A DNA stretch of 64,000 nt from Rhizobium sp. CCGE 510 (GTDB taxonomy: Bacteria > Pseudomonadota > Alphaproteobacteria > Rhizobiales > Rhizobiaceae), in contig NZ_AEYF01000004.1 in the NCBI RefSeq assembly GCF_000292525.1, positions 1-64,000 on the forward strand. The letters are read 5' to 3'. Numbering within the stretch: position 1 is the first letter of the stretch; each line of letters opens with the position of its first letter. The position numbers and the translations under genes were made by a program. Below the pieces are notes generated by a model. That model was not told where the DNA came from. It searched no databases and worked only from the letters and a program-made list of their open reading frames with translations. Below, in pieces: positions 11,239-19,931 of this stretch.

Positions 11239-11446
11239 GACGCGTCACCAGTTCGGCCAGCGGCACGCTATCGCTCTCTTCCCGACGAAGCTCTTCGAGG
11301 CGTTTTTCGGCGAGATAGATATCCTCGAGATCGTCAAGGTGTTCGATGATGGCTTGACGTGCATAGAAGCTTTTGCTGCGGCCCGTGCGCTTAGCGAGTT
11401 CCTCAAGCCGCGCTTCGATATCAGGCGGCAACCGCAAGGCCAGCAT
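11222..11446 (-). CDS. RelB-like ribbon-helix-helix antitoxin, orphan
   Basis: The 74-residue protein begins MLALRLPPDIEARLEELA, a ribbon-helix-helix DNA-binding strand, followed by RTGRSKSFYARQAI typical of RelB/StbD antitoxins. A helical, acidic C terminus (LAEKRLEELRREESDS) is the usual toxin-binding part. The start at 11446 has an AGGAGA ribosome site; the frame extends upstream to 11584 without support. Its toxin partner is only a remnant (11142-11238), so the antitoxin now stands alone. It may persist as a DNA-binding regulator, or may be decaying too. Confidence 0.8.
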   Translation of the reverse strand: MLALRLPPDIEARLEELAKRTGRSKSFYARQAIIEHLDDLEDIYLAEKRLEELRREESDSVPLAELVTRHGVEN

Positions 11447-11573
11447 GATCTTTCTCCTGTCTGCTATACAAGTATGGCATCCAAAGAGCCCGATCACCAG
11501 TAGCCTCTCGGATATGCATGCGTATTTCAGCGACGCGTTGAGTAACCATACCAGCAGGTGCTTGTGCATGGAT

Positions 11574-11710
11574 GCTCGGGTCAAGCCCGAGCACGACGGA
11601 GGGCTGGGTCGGCTTCTCGAAATACAGCGACAGGTGAAGACATGGGCGGCACTGGCACCTCCAGCCTGTTGCGCTCCTCAATCTCCGTCATCCCAGGCCT
11701 TAAGCCTGGG
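11574..11710. repeat. Short palindromes of the rhizobial extragenic type
   Basis: Two small palindromes lie here: GCTCGGG/CCCGAGC (11574-11592) and CCCAGGC/GCCTGGG (11692-11710), with the flanks CGACGGAGG and CTCCGTCAT. The same motifs recur in longer form at 43841-44098. The stretch 11447-11933 otherwise shows no convincing gene. Confidence 0.5.
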
Positions 11711-11762
11711 AACCATCGCCCCGCTGGTGCATACCGCAGGATCGGAATTAGGAAGCTCTCTA

Positions 11763-11830
11763 GCGCCAATCCCCCGCTTTGCCCATCACCGCCGTGCCTT
11801 GTCGAAACTGGACGCCTGGTGCAGGTCGCA
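11763..11830 (-). pseudogene. Degraded copy of the 3' end of the DUF721 gene
   Basis: The sequence CCCCCGCTTTGCCCATCACCG and the following CTGGACGCCTGGTGCAG match, with substitutions, the last 65 or so bases of the DUF721 gene at 12335-12400. The copy lies about 500 bases beyond the real 3' end and in the same orientation. The DNA between the copies carries the small secreted-protein gene at 11934. Confidence 0.55.
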
Positions 11831-11933
11831 GTCAAAAGCGGAGGATGACTTTCAATGTCTAATAACAGGCGTTGACGGTATACAGCAGATCGAGTGTTGA
11901 TTTTTCCGACGGCTTTTCAGCAGGATAATTTGA

Positions 11934-12293
11934 ATGCATTCCTTAACCAAGTCTTTTCTCTATAACCTGCTCATTGCTGTTGCTTTAGCCATAAGCGTCA
12001 CCAGCGCGCGCGCCGCCGAAGACAGCGGGAATATTATTTTTAATCAGATGCTTAAATGTTTGAAGCTACCTGCGGAAGCACCCAGCGTTTATAACTTCGC
12101 GGTTGTCGCGGTCATCAAGGATGGATCTGCTGATTTTTTGTCCATCAATTTTCTCTCCCCGCCATCAGAATGGGAGAAAACCGCGGCCCCATTGGTCGCT
12201 GACGCGATCACGCAATGCGAGCCCTATACGATCTCGGGCAGAGTCGAATTCCCCGTCACCCGCGAGCGTGTTGAAGCAGGATCAAAAAACTAA
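11934..12293 (+). CDS. Small secreted protein, 119 aa
   Basis: The N terminus has a Sec signal peptide (LYNLLIAVALAISVTSARA, cleavage probably after ARA). The mature part of about 90 residues has two cysteines (LKCLKLP and ITQCEPY) and resembles periplasmic TonB-C-like hypothetical proteins in its VYNFAVVAVIKDG stretch; that likeness is weak. The gene points away from its neighbours and lies between a DUF721 gene and a degraded copy of that gene's end, which suggests it arrived with a local duplication or insertion. Confidence 0.6.
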   Translation: MHSLTKSFLYNLLIAVALAISVTSARAAEDSGNIIFNQMLKCLKLPAEAPSVYNFAVVAVIKDGSADFLSINFLSPPSEWEKTAAPLVADAITQCEPYTISGRVEFPVTRERVEAGSKN

Positions 12294-12331
12294 ACGTCCG
12301 GAAGACGGTTTTGACTCGCCTGGTTTACTCA

Positions 12332-12847
12332 TCAACGCCCACTCCCCCGCTTGCCCATCACCGCGGTCCCTAAGCGCTGGATCGCCTGGCGCAGTTTGTC
12401 GCCCTCGATGCCCTCCATCATGCCTTCGAGCTTGCGGGCGGCTTCGCCTTTCAGCGGTGGCGGGGTGCGGGAGCGGCGGGCGGGGTTCGAGACCGGCTTT
12501 TGGACGATGCGGATCTGGTGGACGGCGGCGAAGCCGAAGAAGCTGTTGATGCGCTGGATGAGCTCGCCCTGCGCATGGGTGAGGAAAAGCGCGCGCGCGC
12601 CTTCGCAGGCGATCGTCAGCACGCCGGGGCGGAAGCCGCCGGTCTCGTTGCCGCCGCGGGCCTCACTGCCGCCGCGGGCCCAGGCGATCTTTTCCGGCCG
12701 GGTGCAATCGGCGAAATCCTCGCCGGCGATCTCGCTCCACGAGCCGAGCAGGGCGGTGTTGATGCCGGCGCGGCGGGCAAGGACGGGATCGATCAGCCCG
12801 TTCGCCAGCTCGGAAATCTGCTTTGCACCTTTGCGTGGATAACTCAT
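12332..12847 (-). CDS. DUF721 (DciA-like) family protein
   Basis: This is a 171-residue protein. The DUF721 core runs from about residue 5 to 115 (GAKQISELANGLIDPVLARR, LGSWSEIAGEDFADCTRPEKI, LTIACEGARALFLTHAQGEL) and is followed by a basic, proline-rich tail. In several bacteria DUF721/DciA proteins assist loading of the replicative helicase; that role is transferred, not shown here. The start MSYPRKGAKQ at 12847 was chosen, since the longer frame to 13291 is antisense noise over mutY. It is divergent from mutY, with 108 bases between starts, the usual arrangement in rhizobia. Confidence 0.85.
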   Translation of the reverse strand: MSYPRKGAKQISELANGLIDPVLARRAGINTALLGSWSEIAGEDFADCTRPEKIAWARGGSEARGGNETGGFRPGVLTIACEGARALFLTHAQGELIQRINSFFGFAAVHQIRIVQKPVSNPARRSRTPPPLKGEAARKLEGMMEGIEGDKLRQAIQRLGTAVMGKRGSGR

Positions 12848-12955
12848 CGAAACCCTTGGACGCCCCTGCCAAACGCACAGGCAATTCGCATCACCGGCTT
12901 GATCGCGCGGCGTTGCTTCGCCAAGTATAGGCACTTCCCCCGATCCCGGCAAATC

Positions 12956-14065
12956 ATGACGCTCACGACAATCGACACCCCCTCCGCAAAGCCCCTGCTC
13001 GACTGGTACGACCGTCACCACCGCGATCTGCCCTGGCGTATCTCGCCTGGCATGGCGGCGCGCGGCGTCAAGCCCGACCCCTATCGCGTCTGGCTTTCCG
13101 AGGTGATGCTGCAGCAGACGACGGTGCAGGCGGTCAAACCCTATTTCTCCAAGTTTCTGCAGCGCTGGCCTGCGGTCACCGATCTTGCCGCGGCCGAAAA
13201 CGACGCGGTGATGGCCGCCTGGGCGGGGCTCGGCTATTACGCGCGGGCCCGCAACCTGAAGAAATGCGCCGAAGCGGTGGCAAACGACCATGGCGGCATC
13301 TTTCCCGATACCGAAGAGGGGCTCAAATCGCTGCCTGGGATCGGCGACTATACGGCAGCTGCTGTGGCGGCCATCGCCTTCAACCGGCAGGCGGCCGTGA
13401 TGGACGGCAATGTCGAGCGGGTGATCTCCCGGCTCTATGCGATCGACACGCCGCTTCCGGCGGGAAAGCCGCTGATGAGGCAGAAGGTGGCGCTGCTGAC
13501 GCCGGCGGGCCGGCCCGGCGATTTTGCCCAGGCGATGATGGATCTCGGCGCAACGATCTGCACGCCGAAGCGGCCGGCCTGCTCACTCTGTCCGTTCCGC
13601 GGCGCCTGCGAGGCGCTAAAACTTTCCGATCCCGAACTTTTTCCGGTCAAGGCGGCAAAGAAGGAAAAGCCGGTGCGCCAGGGTGCGGCCTTTGTCGCAG
13701 TCACCGGCGACGGCGAGATCCTGCTCAGGCGGCGCATCGACAGCGGCCTGCTCGGCGGGATGACCGAGGTGCCGACAACGGCCTGGACGGCGCGGCTCGA
13801 CGGCGAAACCTCAGCCTCAGCCGCGCCCTTCGAGGCGGCTTGGCAAGCCTGCGGCACCGTCATCCATGTCTTCACCCATTTCGAGCTCCGGCTGTCGATC
13901 TGGCGGGCGGCGCTCGCTGGCAAGCCAAAAACGAAAGGCGGCTGGGATGACGAATGGTGGGAGCCGGTTACAAATCTTGAGGCGCAGGCCTTGCCGACCG
14001 TCATGAAAAAAGCGATCGCAGCGGCTATTCCTCTCGCGTTCAAAACATCCAAGGGACCACCATGA
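12956..14065 (+). CDS. mutY: A/G-specific adenine glycosylase MutY
   Basis: The 369-residue DNA repair enzyme removes adenine mispaired with 8-oxoguanine. It has the helix-hairpin-helix LPGIGDYTAAAVAAIAF and the catalytic aspartate in VMDGNVERV. The iron-sulfur cluster ligands fit C-x6-C-x2-C-x5-C (CTPKRPACSLCPFRGAC). The C-terminal part is the Nudix-like domain that recognises 8-oxoguanine (HVFTHFELRLSIW). The catalytic glutamate lies in LSEVMLQQTTV. The start at 12956 gives the expected N terminus (LLDWYDRHHRDLPWR). The stop overlaps the next gene's start, so the two are co-transcribed. Confidence 0.96.
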   Translation: MTLTTIDTPSAKPLLDWYDRHHRDLPWRISPGMAARGVKPDPYRVWLSEVMLQQTTVQAVKPYFSKFLQRWPAVTDLAAAENDAVMAAWAGLGYYARARNLKKCAEAVANDHGGIFPDTEEGLKSLPGIGDYTAAAVAAIAFNRQAAVMDGNVERVISRLYAIDTPLPAGKPLMRQKVALLTPAGRPGDFAQAMMDLGATICTPKRPACSLCPFRGACEALKLSDPELFPVKAAKKEKPVRQGAAFVAVTGDGEILLRRRIDSGLLGGMTEVPTTAWTARLDGETSASAAPFEAAWQACGTVIHVFTHFELRLSIWRAALAGKPKTKGGWDDEWWEPVTNLEAQALPTVMKKAIAAAIPLAFKTSKGPP

Positions 14066-14676
14066 CCACCGAGATAAAGCATATTGTTTTCGATATCGGC
14101 AAAGTCCTTATTCATTACGATCCGCATCTTGCCTTCAGCCGGCTCATTCCCGATGAGACCGAGCGCAACTGGTTCTTCGCCAATATCTGCACCCATGACT
14201 GGAACATCGAGCAGGACCGCGGCCGCACCTGGGCGGAGGCCGAAGCGCTGCTGATTAAAGAGCACCCTGCCCGCGAGGAACATATCCGGGCCTTCCGCAA
14301 ATATTGGCACGAGATGGTGCCGCACGCCTATGAGGACAGCGTCGCGATCATGGAAGGGCTGATTGCCGAAGGGCGCGACGTGACGATGCTGACCAACTTC
14401 GCCTCGGACACTTTTCGCGAAGCACAGGCGCGTTTCCCCTTCCTCACCCTGCCGCGCGGCGTCACCGTTTCCGGCGATGTCGGCCTGATCAAGCCGGATC
14501 TCGCCATCTACGAGACCCATACGAACAGCTTCGGCCTCGATCCGGCGGCGACGATCTTCATCGACGACGCGCCGGTCAATGTCGAAGGCGCCAAGGCCTA
14601 TGGCTGGAATGCGGTGCTGTTTTCGGGCGCCGACAAGCTGCGCAGCGATCTCGCCGCTCACGGATTGAAGGTCTGA
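14062..14676 (+). CDS. HAD-superfamily hydrolase, YihX-like
   Basis: This 204-residue cytoplasmic hydrolase starts four bases before the mutY stop. Motif I is VFDIGKVL, with Asp and then Gly two residues on, as in the YihX/epoxide-hydrolase-N-like group rather than the usual DxD. Motif II is MLTNFAS, the motif III lysine is in GLIKPDLAIYE, and motif IV is IFIDDAPVNVEGA. In other bacteria YihX-like enzymes dephosphorylate sugar phosphates such as glucose-1-phosphate; the substrate here is unknown. Confidence 0.88.
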   Translation: MTTEIKHIVFDIGKVLIHYDPHLAFSRLIPDETERNWFFANICTHDWNIEQDRGRTWAEAEALLIKEHPAREEHIRAFRKYWHEMVPHAYEDSVAIMEGLIAEGRDVTMLTNFASDTFREAQARFPFLTLPRGVTVSGDVGLIKPDLAIYETHTNSFGLDPAATIFIDDAPVNVEGAKAYGWNAVLFSGADKLRSDLAAHGLKV

Positions 14677-14681
14677 GACCC

Positions 14682-15047
14682 ATGGCTTTCGACCCAGCAG
14701 AGGAAATCGACCGTTTTCACGCCGCCATCAACGCGCTGGATTTCCCGGCGATCGAGGCCTATTTCGCCGAGGACGCCACCTATGTCTCGAACGGCGTCGG
14801 CAGTCTGGCCGGCTGCGGCGAGATCATGGCCGCCTTCCGGAAGTATTTCGACGACTATCCCGATCAGACCGCGGAAAATTCGCTGGTGGAGACACTGACG
14901 CCGCTGTCCGGCCGGGCCGTCTGGTCGCTGCGCGCCACCCACAGCCAGACCGGCAAGCCGCTGGTCCGCGAAGGCGAGGAGACGATCACCTTCAACGAAG
15001 AAGGCCGCATCACCCGCGTCGACGTCACCGATTATCAGGCGTTCTGA
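14682..15047 (+). CDS. SnoaL/NTF2-like protein
   Basis: This small 121-residue single-domain protein has the NTF2-like cone fold pattern. A helix pair (EEIDRFHAAINALDFPAIEAYF) is followed by EDATYVSNGVGSLAGCGEIM and alternating strands ending in EGRITRVDVTDYQAF. Members include ketosteroid-isomerase-like enzymes and ligand-binding proteins. It follows the HAD gene by five bases and is probably in the mutY operon. No catalytic residue set was recognised, so no reaction is assigned. Confidence 0.78.
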   Translation: MAFDPAEEIDRFHAAINALDFPAIEAYFAEDATYVSNGVGSLAGCGEIMAAFRKYFDDYPDQTAENSLVETLTPLSGRAVWSLRATHSQTGKPLVREGEETITFNEEGRITRVDVTDYQAF

Positions 15048-15061
15048 CGATTGGATCGCCA

Positions 15062-15096
15062 AAAATAGAAGACGCCCGAGGTTCGAGCCCCGGGCG
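15062..15096 (-). terminator. Hairpin terminator of ccrM
   Basis: The arms 15073-15081 and 15088-15096 (CGCCCGAGG / CCCCGGGCG) pair over nine bases with one G-U pair on the minus strand, around a six-base loop. A T-rich tail follows on the minus strand (CTTCTATTTTT). It lies between the convergent ends of the NTF2-like gene and ccrM and could serve both. Confidence 0.6.
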
Positions 15097-15161
15097 CCTT
15101 GGCCTTCTTCCGCAACTGGAGGAAACCGGAAGAAGGTATTTCGATCCGCCGAAGGTGCTGC

Positions 15162-16328
<1,167 letters not shown>

Positions 16329-16343
16329 TCATACGCTTGACGC

Positions 16344-16358
16344 TTAACTCTCCGTTAT
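16344..16358. promoter_or_regulatory. Possible CtrA box upstream of ccrM
   Basis: TTAA-N7-TTAT differs by one base from the CtrA consensus TTAA-N7-TTAA. It lies about 28 bases upstream of the preferred ccrM start. CtrA activates ccrM in Caulobacter. The match is short and could be chance. Confidence 0.4.
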
Positions 16359-16495
16359 GGTTACGCAACTTAGTTACCAAAGCCTGAAGCGGTGGCCGAT
16401 TTCGGGAATTTATTCGGCGGCGGCGAGGCGAGCCGGCGGGGATGGTCGAAACCCATCGAGGGCTGAACTGCGGTTAAACGACGTCAACCATCTCT

Positions 16496-16846
16496 CTATT
16501 CAAGATTTTCGCGGGTATCGGCAATACTCGTTATCGAGTCAAACATCAGCGTATACTCCAACAGCACAGTGTCTGTTATTTTATTACCCTGCATTCTTCT
16601 CATTTCACAGCTAACTTGCTTCTCAAAATAGCTGCCTTTTATACTGCATTCTCCATCGATTTCATTTTTACTGCGGCCGGTTAAGCGCGCGGCATCCGAG
16701 ACCGCTCGTTCCGGAAATGTCACCCCGATAAAATCAGGATTCTGAACGTACATGATAACGGTCGAAAGTGTGAGGAATGCTAAGACAATGAAGATAAAGG
16801 AAAATATAGCCGTCCAAGTAAATTTTATGATCCTTGAAGCCCACAC
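16496..16846 (-). CDS. Small membrane-anchored hypothetical protein, 116 aa
   Basis: It has one strong transmembrane segment near the N terminus (AIFSFIFIVLAFLTLSTVIMYV) and a soluble tail with two cysteines (GECSIKG and VSCEMRRM). The tail resembles a small exported domain. The start would be GTG at 16846. Base composition is lower in GC than the neighbouring core genes, as for the two genes upstream of it, with which it may be co-transcribed. No family was recognised; the gene call itself is moderately uncertain. Confidence 0.5.
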   Translation of the reverse strand: MWASRIIKFTWTAIFSFIFIVLAFLTLSTVIMYVQNPDFIGVTFPERAVSDAARLTGRSKNEIDGECSIKGSYFEKQVSCEMRRMQGNKITDTVLLEYTLMFDSITSIADTRENLE

Positions 16847-16977
16847 GATTTGGCTTCCCCGTCTGGTTTGAGATTTAGGCTGTCGATAGCATTTCTTCCG
16901 CTTTTATATCAAATAATCCGTTGTCACGCGCATAGTTCAAATCGGTTGCGCCCGCTGCGGGAGACGGTCTGCGCCCA

Positions 16978-17613
16978 TCAGGGACGCGGAGAAATGTGGT
17001 CTCTTTTCGGGCCGGGCAAAGGCAGACAGAAAGCATCGCGGGGCGCATGATCCATCATGGCAACATAAGACTCGAAAGTGGGAATAACCTTGAGCTGAAT
17101 GGCGAGGCTGACGCAGGTTTCTTTATCATTGTGTGTTTTCAGACAGCTATCGACGCGTTGATAATTACCTTGAGTCTCAGCGTTCGCGAATATCTCTTGC
17201 GGATTTGAATCAAGGCTGAGACCATATTTGTCAAACTCCGCGCTCACCTCAGGGTCTTTCCAGTTGTAGAGCTTGAGCGCGATCATATGACTAATCAGAT
17301 GGCTCTGGAGCGCGTTTTCGGTCAATGGGAAATAAGAAGGCGGAACAAGTGCCCTATAGGGAATGACGGCGAAAACGATATCGCTGAGTGTCTTCTGGTC
17401 TCTCTGTCTGGCAAGGCGCCACAGCTCTTTCCAAGCCTGAGCGCAATCGCCGCTATCCAGCAGCTTCACGATCTTTACCTCAAACGCCGTTGCCTTGGTA
17501 TCTTTGGCGTTGACGACCGTCGGCAGCAAATGCGCAGTTAAGATTAGTGCTGCAATGAGCCAAGCCGGCTTCCGTGCTAATAGACTAATCTGGGTGAACA
17601 CGTGCGACTCCAA
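16978..17613 (-). CDS. Secreted four-cysteine protein, paralog A
   Basis: The 211-residue protein has a signal peptide (KPAWLIAALILTAHLLPTVVNA). The mature part has four cysteines shared in position with the upstream paralog (GDCAQAW, DSCLKTH, ETCVSLA, DAFCLPL) and the motif LVPPSYFPLTEN. The N-terminal mature region resembles a Sel1-like helical pair (AWKELWRLARQRDQ). The TTG start at 17613 is supported by a GGAGGGAG ribosome site nine bases away; a GTG at 17601 is less well placed. It lies 48 bases behind paralog B and is probably co-transcribed. Function is unknown; disulfide bonding in the periplasm is inferred. Confidence 0.72.
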   Translation of the reverse strand: MESHVFTQISLLARKPAWLIAALILTAHLLPTVVNAKDTKATAFEVKIVKLLDSGDCAQAWKELWRLARQRDQKTLSDIVFAVIPYRALVPPSYFPLTENALQSHLISHMIALKLYNWKDPEVSAEFDKYGLSLDSNPQEIFANAETQGNYQRVDSCLKTHNDKETCVSLAIQLKVIPTFESYVAMMDHAPRDAFCLPLPGPKRDHISPRP

Positions 17614-17661
17614 TCGAAACGCTCCCTCCGACTTCTAATTCCTAGCATTTCCGGTATCTCT

Positions 17662-18303
17662 CTATTGCGAACTCAAAGGCTTCATCTCGGACGCCTTCGT
17701 CGTCGGCCCCTCTGGCGGTGCCATGCAAAATGCCTCGCGGGGAGCGATATCCATCATTGAAACATAAACGTCGAAAGGCGGAATGATTTTCAATTTGATT
17801 GCAAGCTCGACACATTTCCCGGTGTTCTTATTGCTCTTTAAGCAAGCATCCACACGCCTGTAATCTTCAACTAATTTCTTATCCCCAAAATGCCTCGGAA
17901 ACCTGTCTTTCAGCGTAATCCCATGAACTTTGAGACCCTCTGCGATTTCGGGGTTTCTCCAGGCATATAGGCTGAGTGCGGTAATCTGGTCTTCGAAATG
18001 CTGCACGAAATTTTCTGCAATCGGAAAATAGGATGGCGGCACAAGAATTCCAAAAGGCAGTAGCCGATCCGCAAGTGAGGCCAAAGCTTGTGAATTTCCC
18101 TGGCGCGCCTCATGCCAAACGATTTTCCATGCTTCTGCGCAATTGCCCTTGCGGATCAGATTAAACGCTTGCTTCTTAAGGGCCGGCTGCTCATCGCCCG
18201 TCTGTGCAAAAACTGGGATTGGAGCAAGAACAGCAGCCAAAGCAAATGCCATGAAGACCGCTTGAGAAAGAAAATAGCGGGAATAATTTTTTCTATCAGC
18301 CAT
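17662..18303 (-). CDS. Secreted four-cysteine protein, paralog B
   Basis: The 213-residue protein has a signal peptide (FMAFALAAVLAPIPVFAQ, cleavage near FAQ). It is the upstream member of a tandem pair. It shares with paralog A the stretches GNCAEAWKIVWHEARQG, LVPPSYFPIAEN, YRRVDACLKS and IAPREAFCM, about 35-40 % by eye. All four cysteines are conserved, while the first-helix region and the tail differ. No catalytic motif is evident. The pair lies in a lower-GC patch between ccrM and a repeat-free gap, which suggests acquisition and then duplication. Confidence 0.75.
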   Translation of the reverse strand: MADRKNYSRYFLSQAVFMAFALAAVLAPIPVFAQTGDEQPALKKQAFNLIRKGNCAEAWKIVWHEARQGNSQALASLADRLLPFGILVPPSYFPIAENFVQHFEDQITALSLYAWRNPEIAEGLKVHGITLKDRFPRHFGDKKLVEDYRRVDACLKSNKNTGKCVELAIKLKIIPPFDVYVSMMDIAPREAFCMAPPEGPTTKASEMKPLSSQ

Positions 18304-18424
18304 TCCGGATGCAAGCCTAAAAATGCAATTTAAGGCTTACTTTTCGAAGATATTCGAAACCATTGCAAGTCATGGCGAGAAAAACGGAATTCAACCGAAA
18401 GCAGCCCGCGCCTCTACGGCCCCA

Positions 18425-18778
18425 TCATCGCGCCGCATCATGCACGCTACGGCTATCGGCCGGCGCCTCGTCGCGTTCGAACATGCCGTAATCGCGCAGG
18501 ACGCTGGCAATCCGCAGGCGGTAATCGGCGAAGATACCGCCGCGGCCGGCTTGCTGGGCGGCCCGGTGGGCTTCGAGGTTGCGCCATTCCTTGACCGCCG
18601 CCTCGTCACGGAAGAAGGAGAGCGACAGCAGCTTGCCGCGGTTTGTCAGGCTCTCGAACCGTTCGATCGAGAGGAAGCCGTCGATCTTTTCGAGTTCCTC
18701 TCGCAGCTCGCCGGCCAGATCCAGATATTTATGGCGTTCACCCATATAGGGCACCACTTCGAAGATGACGGCGATCAT
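18425..18778 (-). CDS. Antibiotic biosynthesis monooxygenase (ABM) domain protein
   Basis: The 117-residue protein has a dimeric alpha/beta-barrel fold pattern. It begins MIAVIFEVVPYMGERHKYLD, continues IDGFLSIERFESL and LLSLSFFRDEAAVKEWRN, and ends in YRLRIASVLRDYG. Such proteins are small cofactor-poor oxygenases or stress proteins. The start ATG overlaps the stop of the displaced NIPSNAP tail by four bases, showing that the two formed one operon before the upstream gene was frameshifted. The divergent ArsR-type gene may control the pair. Confidence 0.85.
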   Translation of the reverse strand: MIAVIFEVVPYMGERHKYLDLAGELREELEKIDGFLSIERFESLTNRGKLLSLSFFRDEAAVKEWRNLEAHRAAQQAGRGGIFADYRLRIASVLRDYGMFERDEAPADSRSVHDAAR

Positions 18779-18862
18779 GGCAGCACCAGCTTGGCGTGAG
18801 GGGCGGAGACATTTTTGAGGAAGATGCGGTCTTCCTTCAGAATGAAGCGTTCGCGCCTGAAA
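18775..18862 (-). pseudogene. Displaced C-terminal tail of the NIPSNAP protein
   Basis: In the frame shifted by one base the DNA reads [20 protein letters not shown] and on to HAKLVLP, the normal end of the NIPSNAP protein. Its stop overlaps the next gene's ATG. It is separated from the rest by one apparently missing base in the T run at 18863-18860. Confidence 0.75.
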
Positions 18863-19103
18863 ATTCGTAATTCTCGCGGCCGCGCGGATCGGCGGCCAGC
18901 CTGGCGCGGTAGGCCTCGTAGGCGGCGAGGCTTTCGATGTTGTAGACGCCGTAAGCCGTCGTCGCCGAACCTTCGTGCGGGCCGAAATAGCCGATCAGGT
19001 CGGCGCCATTTTTCGGGATCGTCTGGCCCCAGTTGCGGGCATATTCGGCGAAGGCCTCTTTCTTGAAGGGGTCGATTTCGTAGCGGATGAAGCAGGTAAT
19101 CAT
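18837..19103 (-). CDS. NIPSNAP family protein, frameshifted near its end
   Basis: The readable product has 88 residues: [20 protein letters not shown], then [22 protein letters not shown] and a run ending [12 protein letters not shown]. The first 76 or so are a typical NIPSNAP ferredoxin-like domain; the last seven are out of frame. The intact protein would continue in the neighbouring frame to 18775 (about 109 residues). The start at 19103 is the family start. Whether the truncated form folds is uncertain, since the last strand and helix are lost. A sequencing error in the T run is possible. Confidence 0.75.
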   Translation of the reverse strand: MITCFIRYEIDPFKKEAFAEYARNWGQTIPKNGADLIGYFGPHEGSATTAYGVYNIESLAAYEAYRARLAADPRGRENYEFSGANASF

Positions 19104-19173
19104 CGGTTTCTCCTTTTGCTCTCCACCCTTTTCGCACATTGCCTGACGGCAATGCTTCGGTTACGATCGAAGT

Positions 19174-19860
19174 ATGAAGGAAGGTCCTGACATTGCGCAG
19201 ATCGGCGCGCTCATCGGCGATCCCGCCCGCGCCAACATGCTCGCCGCACTCACCGGCGGCCGGGCGCTGACAGCGACCGAGCTTGCCGGCGTCGGCGGCA
19301 TCACCGTGCAGACGGCGAGCACGCATCTTGCCAAGCTCGAGGCCGGCGGGCTGCTTGCCCAGCGCAAGCAGGGGCGCCATCGTTATTTCACATTGGCCGA
19401 CGAGGCCGTCGCCCGGCTGATCGAAAGCATGATGGGTTTTGCCGCCGGGCGCGGCCATCTGCGCCACCAGCCGGGACCGAAAGAGCCGGCGTTGCGCAAG
19501 GCGCGCATCTGCTACGATCATCTGGCCGGCGATTACGGCGTGCGCATGCTCGACAGCCTGATTGCCTCAGGCTCGATCGACGCGGTCGGAGATGGGTTGG
19601 CGCTGACCGAAAAGGGCGAAAACGATCTGCAACGTATCGGCATCGATGTCGGCGACCTCCGATCGTCGCGCCGGCCGCTCTGCCGCTCCTGCCTCGACTG
19701 GAGCGAAAGACGCGCCCATCTCGCCGGCAGCCTCGGCAAGGCGTTGCTGTCAAACTTCCTCGACAAGGGCTGGGCGCGGCGCACGGCCGAAAGCCGCTCG
19801 ATCCTCTTCACCCCGGAAGGCGACCGGCAGTTTCTGATGCTTTTCCCGATCGATGCATAG
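19174..19860 (+). CDS. ArsR-type winged-helix transcriptional regulator
   Basis: This 228-residue regulator has an N-terminal ArsR-like winged helix. It reads LIGDPARANMLAALTGGRALTATELA, with the recognition helix in ITVQTASTHLAKLEAGGLL and the wing in QRKQGRHRYFTLAD. The C-terminal half (ICYDHLAGDYGVRMLDSLI) is a second conserved domain with CRSCLDWSERR near residue 170, which could sense a ligand or metal through two cysteines. It is divergent from the NIPSNAP/ABM genes with only 70 bases between starts, so it probably controls them and itself. Confidence 0.88.
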   Translation: MKEGPDIAQIGALIGDPARANMLAALTGGRALTATELAGVGGITVQTASTHLAKLEAGGLLAQRKQGRHRYFTLADEAVARLIESMMGFAAGRGHLRHQPGPKEPALRKARICYDHLAGDYGVRMLDSLIASGSIDAVGDGLALTEKGENDLQRIGIDVGDLRSSRRPLCRSCLDWSERRAHLAGSLGKALLSNFLDKGWARRTAESRSILFTPEGDRQFLMLFPIDA

Positions 19861-19931
19861 GTTTGCTGCGGATCTGCAAAAACTTGCCGGCGCCTTTCCG
19901 GTTGGTGCTGCCTTATGCGCCGGCCTTCTTC

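Noticed and set aside
12848..13291. N-terminal extension of the DUF721 protein
   Set aside because: It lies antisense to mutY, and the family N terminus begins at 12847.
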